Below are positions 28,525 through 36,806 of a DNA stretch of 64,000 nucleotides, in pieces. The stretch spans positions 1-64,000 of the forward strand of contig JAUIJU010000007.1 in the NCBI GenBank assembly GCA_030431095.1, in the 5' to 3' direction. The translations under genes were made by a program, and so were the position numbers. The notes under the pieces are model-generated. The model was given only the letters and a program-made list of their open reading frames with translations, was not told the origin of the DNA and searched no databases. The first letter of the stretch is position 1; each line of letters starts with the position of its first letter. The stretch is from Gammaproteobacteria bacterium. Lineage in GTDB: Bacteria > Pseudomonadota > Gammaproteobacteria > Xanthomonadales > SZUA-36.

Positions 28525-29226
28525 TCAGCGATCTTCGATCAGTCTGCGGGCCAGCTGCTCCGCCCTTTCGCGGTTATCGTCACCTTCGGCGTAGCCGGTG
28601 ACGCTGATCGCGTAGCGATACCCCGAATCCGCCACCGACAGTTCGGAAGCCTTGGGGGCCCAGATCGCCCGGTCGCCCAGGCCGTCGATCCAGTCGTCAA
28701 AGTCGACCTGCGTGGTGTGTTCCTTGCCACGCACTTCGACGGTCACGCCTTCGGTTAGTCGCTGCACCGCGTCTTCCAGGCTGGCGATCGCCGCCTCGGA
28801 CGAGTCGAAGGCCTGGTTGATCAGGGTCAGGCTGACCGTGAACCGGGACGACGGCGGCTCGGGCTCCTCGAACGGCTTGCCGGTGGCTTTGGCCATCATC
28901 CTGTTCATCTCGTACTGCGTACTGGCGGCCTGCAGGGCCTCGGCGTCTGGCTTGTCCCAGGTGGCGGTGCACAACCCGTGCGGAACGTATTTCGAACCGG
29001 GTCGCAGCTCGGCGGCCCCGGCGCCATCGCCGAAGACATCCTGCAGCGCGCCGGAACCCAGCGCCTCGCAGGTGATTTCACCGCGGCCCTCGCCCTCCTG
29101 GTCCAGCATCCGCTCGACGGCTTCCGACAGCTCGCCGGCCGCCTGGGCGACGGCCCCGATACTGAACAGGACCACCGCGGCGGCCAGTGATGCAGCGCCT
29201 CGCACGCCAATGATTGCTGGGTTCAT
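28525..29226 (-). CDS. Exported protein of unknown function
   Basis: 233 residues with AGGGGAC 7 nt upstream of the ATG at 29226. A signal peptide (ASLAAAVVLFSIGAVAQAAG) is followed by two similar-looking halves: a Cys-containing N-terminal part (ITCEALGSGALQDVFG, then GLCTATWDKPDAEALQAAS) and a C-terminal part (FTVSLTLINQAFDSSEAAIASLEDAVQRLTEG, later YRYAISVTGYAEGDDNRERAEQLARRLIEDR). Two cysteines could form one disulfide. I do not recognise the family. It lies downstream of the hydrolase gene, same strand, 47 bp apart. Confidence 0.8.
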   Translation of the reverse strand: MNPAIIGVRGAASLAAAVVLFSIGAVAQAAGELSEAVERMLDQEGEGRGEITCEALGSGALQDVFGDGAGAAELRPGSKYVPHGLCTATWDKPDAEALQAASTQYEMNRMMAKATGKPFEEPEPPSSRFTVSLTLINQAFDSSEAAIASLEDAVQRLTEGVTVEVRGKEHTTQVDFDDWIDGLGDRAIWAPKASELSVADSGYRYAISVTGYAEGDDNRERAEQLARRLIEDR

Positions 29227-29273
29227 GCCTATGTCCCCTGTCGTTGTGAAATTGTGTGAATCCCGGAACCGGG

Positions 29274-30527
29274 TCAGTCCGTGATGTCCGCGTCCGCCAA
29301 CCAGCCGTCCAGCCGGCCGAGAAAGTTCGCGTCACCCAGGACACCCACGTGCGTCGCGTTCACGCCGTAGACGCTGTTCGCCTCGTCCTGTAAGCGAGCG
29401 TTGATCTGGCGATCCAGCGACACCACTCCGTCGTCATCCTGGCCCGGCTGGAAGGTGAACACCAGGTGATACGGCACCTCGACGGGCCAGTCCTGTTCGA
29501 GGATGTCATCGAGAAAAACGCTGTTCGGGGAAATATCCCGCCAACTGGGCACCACGATGGGCGAATGTTTCACGCCCGATGCTGCGCTCGGCATACCCAG
29601 CAAGGGACTGGCCGCGGTCACCACCAGAGCCAGCCGCCAGGGCCTGGGCTCCGCGGTCGCCTTGAGGACGAACGCGCGGGACATCACGCCACCCATGCTG
29701 TGGGCCACTACGATGACGCGACCATAGTCGTGGCGTTCCTGCAGCGTGTCGAGGGCGCGAACGAAATAATTGCTGATGGTGTCCAGGTCCACGCCGCTGG
29801 GGTATTGCAGTACCCAGGGCTGAAACCGGTCCCGGTCCAGGCGATCCAGAGCCGGCTGAAAATCGGTCGCGGTGCCGTTGATGCCGTGCACGAAGACCAC
29901 CGGCGTGCGTTCCGGGTCATAGGACTGCAGAAAGAACAGCCCGCCGCCGAAACGCTGAACGTATTCCACCGGGTGCCACATGCCCAGGCTGGCGCTGTCA
30001 CGGCTGAAGATGGCTTCGTCGAGATCCACCACCCGCCCGATGTTGGTTGTGGTCAGGGGAACCTCGCTTTTCGTGAAAAAGCCCCCCGCGCCCGGTTCGT
30101 GTCCCAGCACGCGGAGCACCGGCAAACGGACGCGCTCACCGGGGGACAGTTGAACGATCTGCGGCATTCCGGATGCGTCGCCATTGACACCCGCCGGCTC
30201 CGACGCCTGGTAGGCGCCGTCGCCATCGAGGTCCACGAAGGCGCTCACGAGATAATCGCCGGGAAGGGTATCGAACACGAAGCTGCCGTCGCGTCCCAGT
30301 TCCGCCACGTTGACCAGGGTGTCGCCGTCGGAATCGGCGCGGGTCAGCAGCACGTGTACCGAGCCGTCGACGGCGCTCTCCACCTGCCCGCTGATACGCG
30401 CCAGGCTGTCCACGGTTGCCGATTCCCGGCGCATATCGCGGAGACCACAACCGGCGAGGAGAGCGAACGCCAGGACGATGGCCGCGACGAGGCTGGGGCG
30501 GGGCTTCGCCCTGGGGGGGTGAGGCAC
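29274..30527 (-). CDS. Lipoprotein alpha/beta hydrolase (PGAP1/lipase-like)
   Basis: 417 residues if the GTG at 30527 is used; the open frame continues to 30677, but only the GTG places a lipoprotein signal (LVAAIVLAFALLAGC, lipobox LAGC) near the N-terminus. A carboxypeptidase-regulatory-like beta domain (LARISGQVESAVDGSVHVLLTRADSDGDTL, then DTLPGDYLVSAFVDLDGDGAYQASEPAGV) precedes the hydrolase: VVFVHGINGTATDFQPALDRLD (oxyanion region) and VIVVAHSMGGVMSRAF (nucleophile elbow GHSMG-type). A late His (ATHVGVLG) could complete the triad. Probably an outer-membrane-anchored esterase. Substrate unknown. Confidence 0.8.
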   Translation of the reverse strand: MPHPPRAKPRPSLVAAIVLAFALLAGCGLRDMRRESATVDSLARISGQVESAVDGSVHVLLTRADSDGDTLVNVAELGRDGSFVFDTLPGDYLVSAFVDLDGDGAYQASEPAGVNGDASGMPQIVQLSPGERVRLPVLRVLGHEPGAGGFFTKSEVPLTTTNIGRVVDLDEAIFSRDSASLGMWHPVEYVQRFGGGLFFLQSYDPERTPVVFVHGINGTATDFQPALDRLDRDRFQPWVLQYPSGVDLDTISNYFVRALDTLQERHDYGRVIVVAHSMGGVMSRAFVLKATAEPRPWRLALVVTAASPLLGMPSAASGVKHSPIVVPSWRDISPNSVFLDDILEQDWPVEVPYHLVFTFQPGQDDDGVVSLDRQINARLQDEANSVYGVNATHVGVLGDANFLGRLDGWLADADITD

Positions 30528-30679
30528 GACGGGACCTTGGGCTGGCTGGATGAAAGACTGAGTATAGGTGGGTTGTGGGGCGGTGTTGAAGATGATGGCG
30601 GTTCGAGGAATTGGGATTAGAGCGAGTGGTGGGGCCCCGCGAGGGTTCTGCATCCTGCCCCCGCTCACCACCGACACAT

Positions 30680-30705
30680 AAAAAACCCCGCCGTTGGCGG
30701 GGTTT
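30680..30705. terminator. Hairpin terminator copy near tRNA-Ser fragment
   Basis: Stem ACCCCGCC/GGCGGGGT flanked by A and T runs. It is almost the same as the terminator at 30872-30900 and follows a 19-bp tRNA-Ser 3' fragment in the same relative position, so it appears to be part of a duplication. Confidence 0.75.
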
Positions 30706-30715
30706 CCTCATGTGC

Positions 30716-30734
30716 TGGCGGAGAGGGAGGGATT
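30716..30734 (-). repeat. tRNA-Ser 3'-end fragment
   Basis: TGGCGGAGAGGGAGGGATT is identical to 30906-30924, the 3' end (CCA, discriminator, acceptor and part of the T-arm) of the intact tRNA-Ser. The rest of the tRNA is absent. The 137 bp between this fragment and the terminator of the intact gene hold three hairpins (stems at 30737-30756, 30787-30811 and 30819-30835) and no gene. Confidence 0.85.
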
Positions 30735-30871
30735 ACAGCGCCCATCCCTGGGCGCTGCCCTACGGGTTCCTCGCTGCGCTCGTCATGAAAAATTGCTCCT
30801 GCAATTTTTTCGAACCCAGCAGCCCTTTGGGCTGCGCGAGGGTTCGCACACCGACCGAGTCCAACAGATAC

Positions 30872-30900
30872 AAAAAACCCCGCCATCGGCGGGGTTTTTT
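30872..30900 (-). terminator. Intrinsic terminator after tRNA-Ser
   Basis: A6-CCCCGCC-AT-CGGCGGGG-T6 forms a strong stem with T runs on both strands. It lies 6 bp from the tRNA-Ser 3' end and can end transcription of the csrA/tRNA-Ser direction. Confidence 0.9.
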
Positions 30901-30905
30901 GTATC

Positions 30906-30998
30906 TGGCGGAGAGGGAGGGATTCGAACCCTCGATACGGTATTAAGCCGTATACTCCCTTAGCAGGGGAGCGCCTTCAGCCACTCGGCCACCTCTCC
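30906..30998 (-). tRNA. tRNA-Ser (anticodon GCT)
   Basis: Minus strand: GGAGAGGTGGCCGAGTGG at the 5' end, the anticodon stem CTCCC/GGGAG with loop CTGCTAA (anticodon GCT), a long variable arm (TACGG...CCGTA) and GGTTCGAATCC in the T-arm. The CCA end is encoded at 30906-30908. The 7-bp acceptor pairs GGAGAGG with CCTCTCC. tRNA-Ser downstream of csrA is a common gammaproteobacterial arrangement. Confidence 0.97.
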
Positions 30999-31068
30999 AA
31001 AAAACCAAATTTTCTACCCGTTGGGGACGTCACTGGCGCTTGATGACGGCGCTCCAGCGGAGCGTGTT

Positions 31069-31084
31069 ACTCGGCCACCTCTCC
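31069..31084 (-). repeat. tRNA-Ser 5'-end fragment
   Basis: ACTCGGCCACCTCTCC equals 30983-30998, the first 16 nt of tRNA-Ser, on the same strand and 86 bp upstream of the intact gene. It is followed (31049-31063) by a small hairpin CGCTCC-GCT-GGAGCG, and no complete tRNA can be folded. It looks like a broken tRNA-Ser copy. Confidence 0.85.
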
Positions 31085-31188
31085 GAAAGCAATCTCCTGA
31101 AACGCGCGCACGACAACGTTGCGCCCCTGATTTCAGGGAGGCGCAAGTCTACCGTCGATGGGGTTCGGCGTAAAGCCGGAGAAGGGTT

Positions 31189-31386
31189 TCAGTAGCTGCC
31201 GGAAGAGGTTTCCGGCTCATCGCGCTCGGCGAGGATGCGTTTGAAGATTTCCTCGCGGTGCACCTGCACTTCCGGCGGTGCATCGATACCGATCCTGATC
31301 TGGTTTCCCTTGACGCCCAGTACGGTGACCGTGACGTTTTCCCCTATTACGAGCTTTTCCCCTACTCGCCTTGTGAGTATGAGCAT
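31189..31386 (-). CDS. csrA: Carbon storage regulator CsrA
   Basis: 65 residues, the usual size. [20 protein letters not shown] and the following [27 protein letters not shown] are the conserved RNA-binding beta sheet, with Arg44-type residue in VHREEI present. The dimer binds GGA motifs in mRNA leaders and controls carbon metabolism, motility and biofilm. The start has AAGGAAGG just upstream, itself a GGA motif compatible with autoregulation. It lies 122 bp downstream of alaS. Confidence 0.98.
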   Translation of the reverse strand: MLILTRRVGEKLVIGENVTVTVLGVKGNQIRIGIDAPPEVQVHREEIFKRILAERDEPETSSGSY

Positions 31387-31508
31387 GAGTACCTTCCTTT
31401 GGCCTCAGGCCATTCAGTCCCTAAGCAAAGTCTTTTCGACTTATTGTCCTTTGCGTCAACCAAAGGGCCCGCTCAACCTTTGCGACACGTGAATACCAGC
31501 ATACCTTT

Positions 31509-34157
31509 TTATGGCATACCGGTTACTTCTTTTTTCACCCAGGCCTCCACGGAGGCCAGCGCTTCACCGAGCGCTTGTGGGTCGCTGCCACCGGCTTGTG
31601 CGAAATCGGGACGTCCACCGCCCCTGCCGCCGACTTGCTGCGCCACGAAGTTTACCAGATCGCCCGCTTTAATCCGAGTAACAAGGTCTTGCGTCACACC
31701 GGCGGCCAATCGCACCTTGCCTTCATCCTCGGCGCCAAGCACCACGACACCGGTTTTCAGCTTGTCCTTGAGGTGATCGACCGCCTCGCGCAGGTTCCTG
31801 GAATCGGTCCCTTCCAGGCGCGACGCCAGCACCCTGATCCCTTCGATTTCAACCACCTGGTCCAGCAACTGGTCGCTGCCACTGGCCGCCATGGACGCCT
31901 TGAGGGCCTCGAGTTCCTTCTCCAGCGCGCGGTTGCGCTCCAGGATTTGCTGCAGGCGCCCTTCCACGTCTTCGAAGCCTACCTTGAGCGCCCCGGCCAC
32001 CTGTTGCAGCCGGTGTTCGGTCTGCTGGACCGCCGTCACGGCTACCTCGCCGGCCACCGCGATGATGCGGCGAATTCCAGCGCCCACGGCGGTCTCGGAA
32101 ACGATCTTGAACTGGCCGATGTCACCCACACGGTCCACGTGGGTTCCGCCGCACAGTTCGGTGGACAGGTCACCGAAGGTCAGTACCCGGACCTCGTCAC
32201 CGTACTTTTCGCCGAACAACGCCTCGGCGCCGGTTTCCAGCGCCTGATCGAACGGCATGACCTCGGCCCGTGCATCCGGGTTTTTGCGAATGTCCGCATT
32301 GACCCGCCGCTCCAGCGCCTGCAATTCTCCGGGCGTTACCTGCTTCGGGTGCGAGAAATCGAAGCGCAGGTGATCCGGCGCCACCAGCGAACCCCGTTGC
32401 GCCACGTGTTCACCCAGCAGATCCTTCAATGCGCGATGCAGCAGGTGCGTGGCGGAATGGTGCAGGACGGTGGCCTGGCGCCGCGCGGTGTCGATGGCGG
32501 CGGTCACCGTGTCACCCACCGCCAGCCGGCCTGATTCCAGGCGTCCGACATGGCCGTGAAATTTGCCCGCCAGCTTCTGTGTGTCCTGGACCTCGAAACG
32601 AAGGCCCTCGCCCGCCAATTCACCCGTATCACCGACCTGGCCGCCAGACTCGGCATAGAACGGCGTCTGGTCGAGCACCACCACGGCTTCCTGGCCTGTC
32701 TCCAGGTGGTCCACGCGACGGCCATCCACCAGGATTCCCACGACCTGGCCGTCGGCCTGGCCACAGTCGTAACCGAGAAACCCGGTGGCCGGCAGAGCCT
32801 GCACCGCCTCTGCGCTGATCTGGCCGTGACCCTTGAACTGCCCGGCCGCGCGGGCCCGCTCGCGTTGTTCGGCCATGGCGTGGTCGAAACCCTCGCGGTC
32901 CACGACCAGGCCGTGTTCGCGCGCGATGTCCTCGGTCAGGTCGAGCGGGAAGCCGTAGGTGTCATAAAGCAAAAACGCCGTTTCCCCGCCGATGGGCGCA
33001 CCCTCCGGGACATCGGCCATAACCTTGTCCAGGATGCCCATGCCGGTCTCCAGGGTGCGTGCGAAGCGCTGTTCTTCTTCCTCGAGCACCTCGGCGATGC
33101 GTTCCCCCTGCTCGATCAGCACCGGCCAGGCCTCGCCCATGACGGCAGCCAGGGCTTCGACCATGCGATGAAAGAACGCATCACGCTGACCCAGCATGAA
33201 GCCGTGACGAACGGCGCGGCGAATGATGCGACGCAGCACGTATCCGCGACCCTCGTTGGACGGCAGTACGCCGTCGGCGACCAGGAACGCGCAGGCGCGT
33301 ACATGGTCGGCGATCACGCGCAGGGACTTGCTGTCCCGGTCCTCGGCCCCGGTGAGTTCGGCCGCGGCATTGACCAGGGCCCGGAACTGGTCGGTCAGGT
33401 AGTTGTCGTGCGTGCCCTGCAACACGGCGGCGATGCGTTCCAGGCCCATGCCGGTGTCCACGCAGGGGGCCGGCAGGGGCTCCAGGGTGCCGTCTGCGGC
33501 ACGGTCGAACTGCATGAAGACCAGGTTCCAGATCTCCACGTAACGATCACCGTCCTCGTTCTCGGTGCCCGGCAGGCCACCCTCGATGTGATCGCCGTGG
33601 TCGTAGAAAATCTCGCTGCAGGGCCCACAGGGGCCGGTATCGCCCATGGCCCAGAAGTTGTCGCTGTCGTAAGGCTTGCCACCCGGCTTGTCGCCGATGC
33701 GCAGGATGCGCCCGGCGTCCACGCCCACCCCGTCCCGCCACAGTTCGAAAGCCTCGTCATCGGTGTGGTAGACGGTCACCCACAAGCGGTCCGCCGGCAG
33801 GCCATACACCCGGGTCAGCAATTCCCAGGCGAAAAGGACGGCTTCGCGTTTGAAGTAGTCCCCAAAGCTGAAGTTGCCCAGCATCTCGAAAAACGTGTGA
33901 TGGCGCGCCGTGTACCCCACCTGGTCCAGGTCATTGTGCTTGCCGCCGGCGCGCACGCACTTCTGGGAGGTGGTGGCCCGGTTGTAGGCGCGCTTCTCCG
34001 CGCCCAGGAACACGTCCTTGAACTGATTCATGCCCGCGTTGGTGAACAGCAGGGTCGGGTCCTCGGCCGGCACGAGTGAACTGGACGACACCACGGTGTG
34101 ACCGTTCTCGGCAAAGTAATCCAGGAACTGCTGGCGAATTTCGTTGGTGGTTTTCAC
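31509..34157 (-). CDS. alaS: Alanyl-tRNA synthetase
   Basis: 882 residues from a GTG at 34157 (E. coli 876). That start gives [51 protein letters not shown], aligned with family N-termini; an ATG at 34187 is possible, and neither has a strong ribosome-binding site. The class II core has [22 protein letters not shown]. The editing domain has [20 protein letters not shown] and [13 protein letters not shown], both zinc/editing motifs intact. The C-Ala oligomerisation domain is complete. Order recA-recX-alaS-csrA is conserved. Confidence 0.97.
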   Translation of the reverse strand: MKTTNEIRQQFLDYFAENGHTVVSSSSLVPAEDPTLLFTNAGMNQFKDVFLGAEKRAYNRATTSQKCVRAGGKHNDLDQVGYTARHHTFFEMLGNFSFGDYFKREAVLFAWELLTRVYGLPADRLWVTVYHTDDEAFELWRDGVGVDAGRILRIGDKPGGKPYDSDNFWAMGDTGPCGPCSEIFYDHGDHIEGGLPGTENEDGDRYVEIWNLVFMQFDRAADGTLEPLPAPCVDTGMGLERIAAVLQGTHDNYLTDQFRALVNAAAELTGAEDRDSKSLRVIADHVRACAFLVADGVLPSNEGRGYVLRRIIRRAVRHGFMLGQRDAFFHRMVEALAAVMGEAWPVLIEQGERIAEVLEEEEQRFARTLETGMGILDKVMADVPEGAPIGGETAFLLYDTYGFPLDLTEDIAREHGLVVDREGFDHAMAEQRERARAAGQFKGHGQISAEAVQALPATGFLGYDCGQADGQVVGILVDGRRVDHLETGQEAVVVLDQTPFYAESGGQVGDTGELAGEGLRFEVQDTQKLAGKFHGHVGRLESGRLAVGDTVTAAIDTARRQATVLHHSATHLLHRALKDLLGEHVAQRGSLVAPDHLRFDFSHPKQVTPGELQALERRVNADIRKNPDARAEVMPFDQALETGAEALFGEKYGDEVRVLTFGDLSTELCGGTHVDRVGDIGQFKIVSETAVGAGIRRIIAVAGEVAVTAVQQTEHRLQQVAGALKVGFEDVEGRLQQILERNRALEKELEALKASMAASGSDQLLDQVVEIEGIRVLASRLEGTDSRNLREAVDHLKDKLKTGVVVLGAEDEGKVRLAAGVTQDLVTRIKAGDLVNFVAQQVGGRGGGRPDFAQAGGSDPQALGEALASVEAWVKKEVTGMP

Positions 34158-34275
34158 GGGTTCAACGACCAAAAGCTTCCATGGCATGGAAGGTATAGGC
34201 GCACGGCGGACAAATCCAGCGGTGAGTGAAAAATCAGGGGAAGGATTGAGCCTGACGCGGACCGATCCGGGGTGC

Positions 34276-34749
34276 TCAATCCATCTGCAGGCTGCGCAGG
34301 TGGTCGATGGCCCGCATGACCTGGTCATGGGAAAAACCCCGGTTCATGCCGGCCCGATACAAGCGTGCCCGGGCTTTCTCGTCCAGTTCACCGCGATGAC
34401 GACCCACGGCCCACTCACGGGCCAGGGCGTGCCAGTCGTCGCAGGCGGCCTCGAGCGTCGCCTCGGCCAGGGCATTGGCCACCCCCTTGTGGCGCAACTC
34501 GGCGCGAATGCGCGCCGGGCCGTAGCCCTTCATGACCCGCTGGCGGGCCCAGGCCTCGGCGTAACGCTCGTCGCTGACCAGGTTCTGTTCGGAAAGATCG
34601 GAAAGCACCGCGTCCGCGGTTTCGGGCGCCACGCCGCGCTGAACGAGCTTGCGGCGCAGCTCCTCGACGGCGTACTCGCGCCGGCCCAGGTAACGCAGGG
34701 CCATGGCCTGGGCATCCGCAGCGGTGGGCGGTGTCGCGTCACCCGCCAT
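34276..34749 (-). CDS. recX: RecA regulatory protein RecX
   Basis: 157 residues of helical repeats: [56 protein letters not shown], then [24 protein letters not shown], matching the three-module RecX fold. RecX caps RecA filaments and inhibits strand exchange. It begins 48 bp after the recA stop on the same strand and is probably produced by readthrough. Confidence 0.94.
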   Translation of the reverse strand: MAGDATPPTAADAQAMALRYLGRREYAVEELRRKLVQRGVAPETADAVLSDLSEQNLVSDERYAEAWARQRVMKGYGPARIRAELRHKGVANALAEATLEAACDDWHALAREWAVGRHRGELDEKARARLYRAGMNRGFSHDQVMRAIDHLRSLQMD

Positions 34750-34797
34750 CAGGCCATGGCCCCGGTTTTCCTGGTGATCAGCCGCGCCCGGCGCGGT

Positions 34798-35832
34798 TTA
34801 CTCGGCCGGTACTTCTTCGGCAGCCGGCGCCTTCGGCTCCGGCTTGGGCAGCAGCACGTCGCGGATCTGTTCCTCGATTTCCGCGGCGATTTCCGGGTTG
34901 TCCTTGAGGAACTCGCGTGCGTTCTCCTTGCCCTGCCCCACGCGGTCGCCGTTGTAGCTGTACCAGGCGCCGGACTTGTCGACGATGTTGTTGGCCACGC
35001 CCAGGTCGATGATCTCGCCCTCGTGGGACACGCCCTGGCCATAGAGAATCTCGAATTCCGCCTGGCGGAACGGGGGCGCCATCTTGTTCTTCACCACCTT
35101 GACGCGGGTCTGGTTGCCAATCACCTCGTCGCCCTTCTTGATGGCGCCGATACGGCGGATGTCCAGGCGCACCGAGGAGTAGAACTTCAGCGCGTTGCCG
35201 CCGGTGGTGGTTTCCGGGCTGCCGAACATCACACCGATCTTCATGCGGATCTGGTTGATGAAAATCACCGTGCAATTGGAGCGCTTGATGTTGGCCGTGA
35301 GCTTGCGCAGCGCCTGTGACATGAGACGGGCCTGCAGGCCCACGTGCGAATCGCCCATGTCGCCCTCGATTTCGGCCTTGGGCGTGAGTGCCGCCACCGA
35401 GTCCACCACCACGATGTCCACGGCGCCGGAGCGCACCAGCATGTCGGTGATTTCCAGGGCCTGTTCGCCGGTGTCGGGCTGGGAGACCAGCAGGTCTTCC
35501 ACGTTCACGCCGAGTTTTTCCGCGTATTGCGGGTCCAGGGCGTGCTCAGCGTCGACGAAGGCGGCCGTTCCGCCGGCCTTCTGCGCCTCGGCGACCACGT
35601 GCAGGGTCATGGTGGTCTTGCCGGAAGACTCCGGGCCATAGATTTCGATGACGCGCCCACGCGGCACACCGCCGATACCCAGGGCGACGTCCAGGGTCAG
35701 CGAGCCGGTGGAAATGATGTCCACGCTGGCGGCCTGGGAGCCGTCGCCCATGCGCATGATGGCGCCCTTGCCGAACTGGCGCTCGATCTGGGTCAATGCG
35801 GCCGAAAGGGCCTGTTTGCGATTCTCGTCCAC
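34798..35832 (-). CDS. recA: Recombinase RecA
   Basis: 344 residues from the GTG at 35832 (AGGAGAGG 6 nt upstream), consistent with the family N-terminus [29 protein letters not shown]. Walker [10 protein letters not shown] is at 66-74; [38 protein letters not shown] covers Walker B and loop L1; [17 protein letters not shown] and an acidic C-terminal tail complete it. It catalyses strand exchange and activates LexA self-cleavage. No CTGT-N8-ACAG type SOS box is visible upstream. Confidence 0.98.
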   Translation of the reverse strand: MDENRKQALSAALTQIERQFGKGAIMRMGDGSQAASVDIISTGSLTLDVALGIGGVPRGRVIEIYGPESSGKTTMTLHVVAEAQKAGGTAAFVDAEHALDPQYAEKLGVNVEDLLVSQPDTGEQALEITDMLVRSGAVDIVVVDSVAALTPKAEIEGDMGDSHVGLQARLMSQALRKLTANIKRSNCTVIFINQIRMKIGVMFGSPETTTGGNALKFYSSVRLDIRRIGAIKKGDEVIGNQTRVKVVKNKMAPPFRQAEFEILYGQGVSHEGEIIDLGVANNIVDKSGAWYSYNGDRVGQGKENAREFLKDNPEIAAEIEEQIRDVLLPKPEPKAPAAEEVPAE

Positions 35833-36224
35833 GATGTTCCTCTCCTGAATCCAATGCGGTTTTGGCACCGCCTGCGGGCCATTATACATAGCGCCACGGG
35901 CCGTCCCCGACGTGTTGCGACGGGGGGTTGGAATCCTACGCGGATCGGCGTCAATCGCCCCGCGTGTCGGCCTTCCAGCGCTCCTGAACCCGGTGTTCCG
36001 GGCCGTGTTTCCCCCGCGCGGTGCGCAGCAGAACGAATCCATTGCACACCCATTCGAAGGGCTCGGGACGCATTGTGCGCAAAGCCGTTCTCAAATCCCG
36101 ATAAAGGGTCGGGCGCGGCACCCGGGATGGCCGGGGAGAGGTGAACAGGGTCGGGGTCAGCCGCGTGAAAAACGGGTTGGCCCGCTCACCCGGGTGGGGA
36201 ACGGCCCGCCACGATCCGCGCGGC
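35833..36224. other. Intergenic region upstream of recA, with a consensus -10 element
   Basis: 392 bp between pncC and recA. A perfect TATAAT on the minus strand (35881-35886) lies 49 bp ahead of the recA start; no good -35 is 16-18 bp upstream. A minus-strand open frame (35951-36304) fills much of the rest, but it overlaps pncC, has no ribosome-binding site and shows no domain I recognise. No LexA-type palindrome was found by eye. Confidence 0.6.
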
Positions 36225-36737
36225 TCAGGAGTCCAGGTTGTCGAGCACGCCCTGCAGGGCGTACAGCACGGTCTGGCGACGCACCTGGTCGCGGTCGCCG
36301 TCAAACACTTCGCTGGCGGTCTGGATACGCCCGCCGATCACCGACCAGCCGAAACACACCATGCCGACCGGCTTGTTGAGCATGCCGCCGTCGGGACCGG
36401 CGATGCCGGTGGCGGCCACGGTGATCCCGGCGGCGCTGCCGCGACGCGCGCCCAGGGCCATCTGCGAGGCGATTTCCTCGCTCACGGCGCCATGCTGGAC
36501 GAGATCGTCGTGGATTACGCCCAGCTGGTGTTCCTTGGCCGGGTAGGAGTAGCAGACGAAGCCGCCGTAAAACCAGTCGGAACTGCCCGGGATGTCCGTG
36601 CACACCTTGGACATCCAGCCGCCGGTGCACGACTCGGCGGTGCACAGCATCCATTGTTTCTCGCGCAGCGCCGGGCCCAGCGCCCGCACCACGTCGGCAA
36701 TGTCCCGGTCCAGTTCTTCGACGGTCCGATCGGTCAT
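36225..36737 (-). CDS. pncC: CinA-C domain nicotinamide-nucleotide amidase
   Basis: 170 residues, a stand-alone CinA C-terminal domain: [79 protein letters not shown] and [10 protein letters not shown]. The family deamidates nicotinamide mononucleotide to nicotinic acid mononucleotide in NAD recycling. Its location next to recA is conserved in many bacteria. It is divergent from mutS over 69 bp. Confidence 0.93.
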   Translation of the reverse strand: MTDRTVEELDRDIADVVRALGPALREKQWMLCTAESCTGGWMSKVCTDIPGSSDWFYGGFVCYSYPAKEHQLGVIHDDLVQHGAVSEEIASQMALGARRGSAAGITVAATGIAGPDGGMLNKPVGMVCFGWSVIGGRIQTASEVFDGDRDQVRRQTVLYALQGVLDNLDS

Positions 36738-36806
36738 TCTCGGTTCCTGTTGTTCTCGCCCGGGTCCAGCTTCATCGGGTCAGCGCTGTACGTTACACTT
36801 CCGCCG

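Noticed and set aside
35951-36304. 117-residue minus-strand frame upstream of recA
   Set aside because: Overlaps pncC on the same strand, has no ribosome-binding site and no recognisable domain.
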